In this document: piece by piece, positions 62,786-64,000 of the stretch | Layout: each line of letters starts with the position of its first letter | Position numbering within the stretch: position 1 is the first letter of the stretch | Source of the DNA: an uncultured Clostridium sp. | Lineage (GTDB): Bacteria; Bacillota; Clostridia; Clostridiales; Clostridiaceae | Direction of reading: 5' to 3' | NCBI GenBank assembly: GCA_900539375.1 | Contig: UQBY01000004.1 | Coordinates: 1 to 64,000 of the forward strand | Length of the DNA: 64,000 nt | Made by a program: the position numbers and the translations under genes | Notes under the pieces: model-generated | Databases searched by the model: none | What the model saw: only the letters and a program-made list of their open reading frames with translations | Told to the model about the DNA's origin: nothing

Positions 62786-64000
62786 TTATTCATTTTTACT
62801 ATCTACTGGTTTCCCTATAAAATATGTACTTAAAATTACTGAGAATATTGCTATAGGAAGAACTATGTATATTGGTACTCCAAACCCTGCTGGAATATAT
62901 CCAAATATTATTGTTAATATTCCTATAAATAAAGAATACCACATTTGGGTTTTAACATGTTCTATATGGCTACAACCAGCTCCCATTGAAGATAATATAG
63001 TTGTATCTGATATAGGTGAACAATGGTCTCCAAAAATTGCTCCAGTAAGTACTGCACTTGTACTTACAATAACATAAGACATTGCTGGATTTACAGCATA
63101 GGATAATGGTATTGCTAAAGGCATTAATATTGTCATTGTTCCATAGGCTGTTCCTGTTGAAAATGAAATAACAGCACCAAAAACAAATATAATACTTGGA
63201 AGTAAAAAAGCTGGTACTGAGTTAGATAATTTTGATACTAAAAAATCTGCTGTTCCTAAATCTCCTATAACTCCACCTAAGGACCAAGCAAGTATTAATA
63301 TAACTCCTGTTATTAATAACCCTTTCATTCCATCAATCCATACATCAATTGCTTCTGAAATGGTGAAAATTTTCTTAAAAACACCTAAGGCTATAGCAAC
63401 TATACTTGCAAGTAATGCTGATTGAAATAATGCAATAGAAGCATTTGCATTACTAAAAGCCTCTCTAATTGCTCTAAAAGAAAATAATGATTCATTAAAT
63501 ATTTGTTTAAGAGATTCATTATCTCCTGCCATTATGCTAGTATAACCACTATAATAGAAACTAATTAAAGCTCCTATAACAAGTGTTCCAATTGGAATTA
63601 TTGCATTCCAAATACTAAGCTTAACACCTTCTTTAACTGCCATTTCCTCTTTTATTTTTTCATCTAGATTTATGTCTTGTAATATTTGCTCTCCTCTTCT
63701 AGCCTTAACTTCTGCTTTTCTCATTGGTCCAAAATCTCTTAATGTAGCTATTGTAACTATTACAAAAACTATTATCAAAATATTATAAAATCTATAAGGT
63801 ATAGTTTGAAGAAATACTCCAAATCCATCTGCTTTCATACCTATTTTTTGAAACCCATCATTTATAAGTGATACCTCAAGACCTATCCAAGTTGATATTA
63901 TAGCAAGCCCTGCAACAGGTGCTGCTGTAGCGTCTATTATAAACGCTAATCTTTCTCTTGATACTTTCATCTTATCTGCTACTGGCTTCATTATAGGTCC
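62786..64000 (-). CDS. nhaC: NhaC-type Na+/H+ antiporter, N-terminus outside window
   Basis: C-terminal 404 or so codons of a polytopic transporter; the frame stays open through the right edge (GPI precedes the first Met at 63991), so the gene starts beyond 64000. About nine membrane segments are visible. Family motifs include IIDATAAPVAGLAIISTWIG, SFSTGTAYGTMTILMPLAIPL and IFGDHCSPISDTTILSSMGAGC, typical of the NhaC superfamily (COG1757). Some relatives exchange malate/lactate or amino acids, so the substrate is not certain. Confidence 0.88.
   Translation of the reverse strand, partial: GPIMKPVADKMKVSRERLAFIIDATAAPVAGLAIISTWIGLEVSLINDGFQKIGMKADGFGVFLQTIPYRFYNILIIVFVIVTIATLRDFGPMRKAEVKARRGEQILQDINLDEKIKEEMAVKEGVKLSIWNAIIPIGTLVIGALISFYYSGYTSIMAGDNESLKQIFNESLFSFRAIREAFSNANASIALFQSALLASIVAIALGVFKKIFTISEAIDVWIDGMKGLLITGVILILAWSLGGVIGDLGTADFLVSKLSNSVPAFLLPSIIFVFGAVISFSTGTAYGTMTILMPLAIPLSYAVNPAMSYVIVSTSAVLTGAIFGDHCSPISDTTILSSMGAGCSHIEHVKTQMWYSLFIGILTIIFGYIPAGFGVPIYIVLPIAIFSVILSTYFIGKPVDSKNE

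Overview
The window is A+T-rich, low-GC Firmicute chromosome. It has dense gene packing, strong Shine-Dalgarno (SD) sequences, several TTG/GTG starts, a full set of sporulation genes (spoIIE, spoVB, spoVT, spoVG, yabP, yabQ) and anaerobic metabolism (formate-THF ligase, class III ribonucleotide reductase, a small ferredoxin). This fits a Clostridium sensu stricto species; I cannot fix the species. Gene order closely follows the origin-proximal block known from Bacillus subtilis (metS-tatD-yabE-rnmV-ksgA and purR-spoVG-glmU-prs-pth-mfd-spoVT-spoVB-yabN-rqcP-yabP-yabQ-divIC-yabR-spoIIE-tilS-hpt-ftsH-coaX-dus-greA-lysS), but the block is split by a segment of other genes.

Layout. 1-30 kb is almost all on the minus strand. 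Read in transcription order (right to left), it holds purR, spoVG behind a sigma-H-like promoter, glmU, prs, an orphan response regulator, pth, mfd, prsA, spoVT, spoVB, mazG, a possible tiny ORF, hup, rqcP, yabP, yabQ, divIC, yabR, tRNA-Leu, a small membrane protein, spoIIE behind a long-spacer promoter, tilS, hpt, ftsH, fhs, coaX, dusB, greA, lysS and two tRNA-Asn genes. 30-36 kb holds plus-strand murC, punA, a phosphoesterase and asnS, with an AEC-family transporter on the minus strand. 36-48 kb (minus) holds a CPA1 antiporter, nrdG, a DUF815 ATPase, an aconitase-family hydratase, and nrdD split by a complete 2.8-kb group II intron that encodes a reverse transcriptase/HNH protein. 48-50 kb (plus) is a small regulated cassette: three tandem palindromes, degV, a PadR-type regulator and a 59-residue protein whose ribosome site lies in a hairpin. 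50-62 kb (minus) holds ferredoxin, an Mrp ATPase, a lipoprotein, a decayed TnpB element, lgt, a Lys/Glu/His/Cys-rich protein, ksgA, rnmV, yabE, tatD, a ferritin-like protein and metG under a T-box leader. The right edge has a LacI-type regulator (plus) and the 3' part of an nhaC-type antiporter gene.

How it fits together. Most genes are housekeeping: translation (lysS, asnS, metG, tilS, dusB, pth, ksgA, rnmV, rqcP), purine and PRPP metabolism (purR, prs, hpt, punA), wall and division (glmU, murC, divIC, spoVB), repair (mfd), proteolysis and secretion (ftsH, prsA, lgt) and sporulation. The accessory signals most worth a second look are the intron in nrdD, the triple operator ahead of degV-padR with the RBS hairpin downstream, the promoter/terminator pair with no gene at 36.6-36.74 kb, the internally deleted TnpB element, and the metal-binding-like protein next to ksgA. 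I found no CRISPR array, prophage or defence island.
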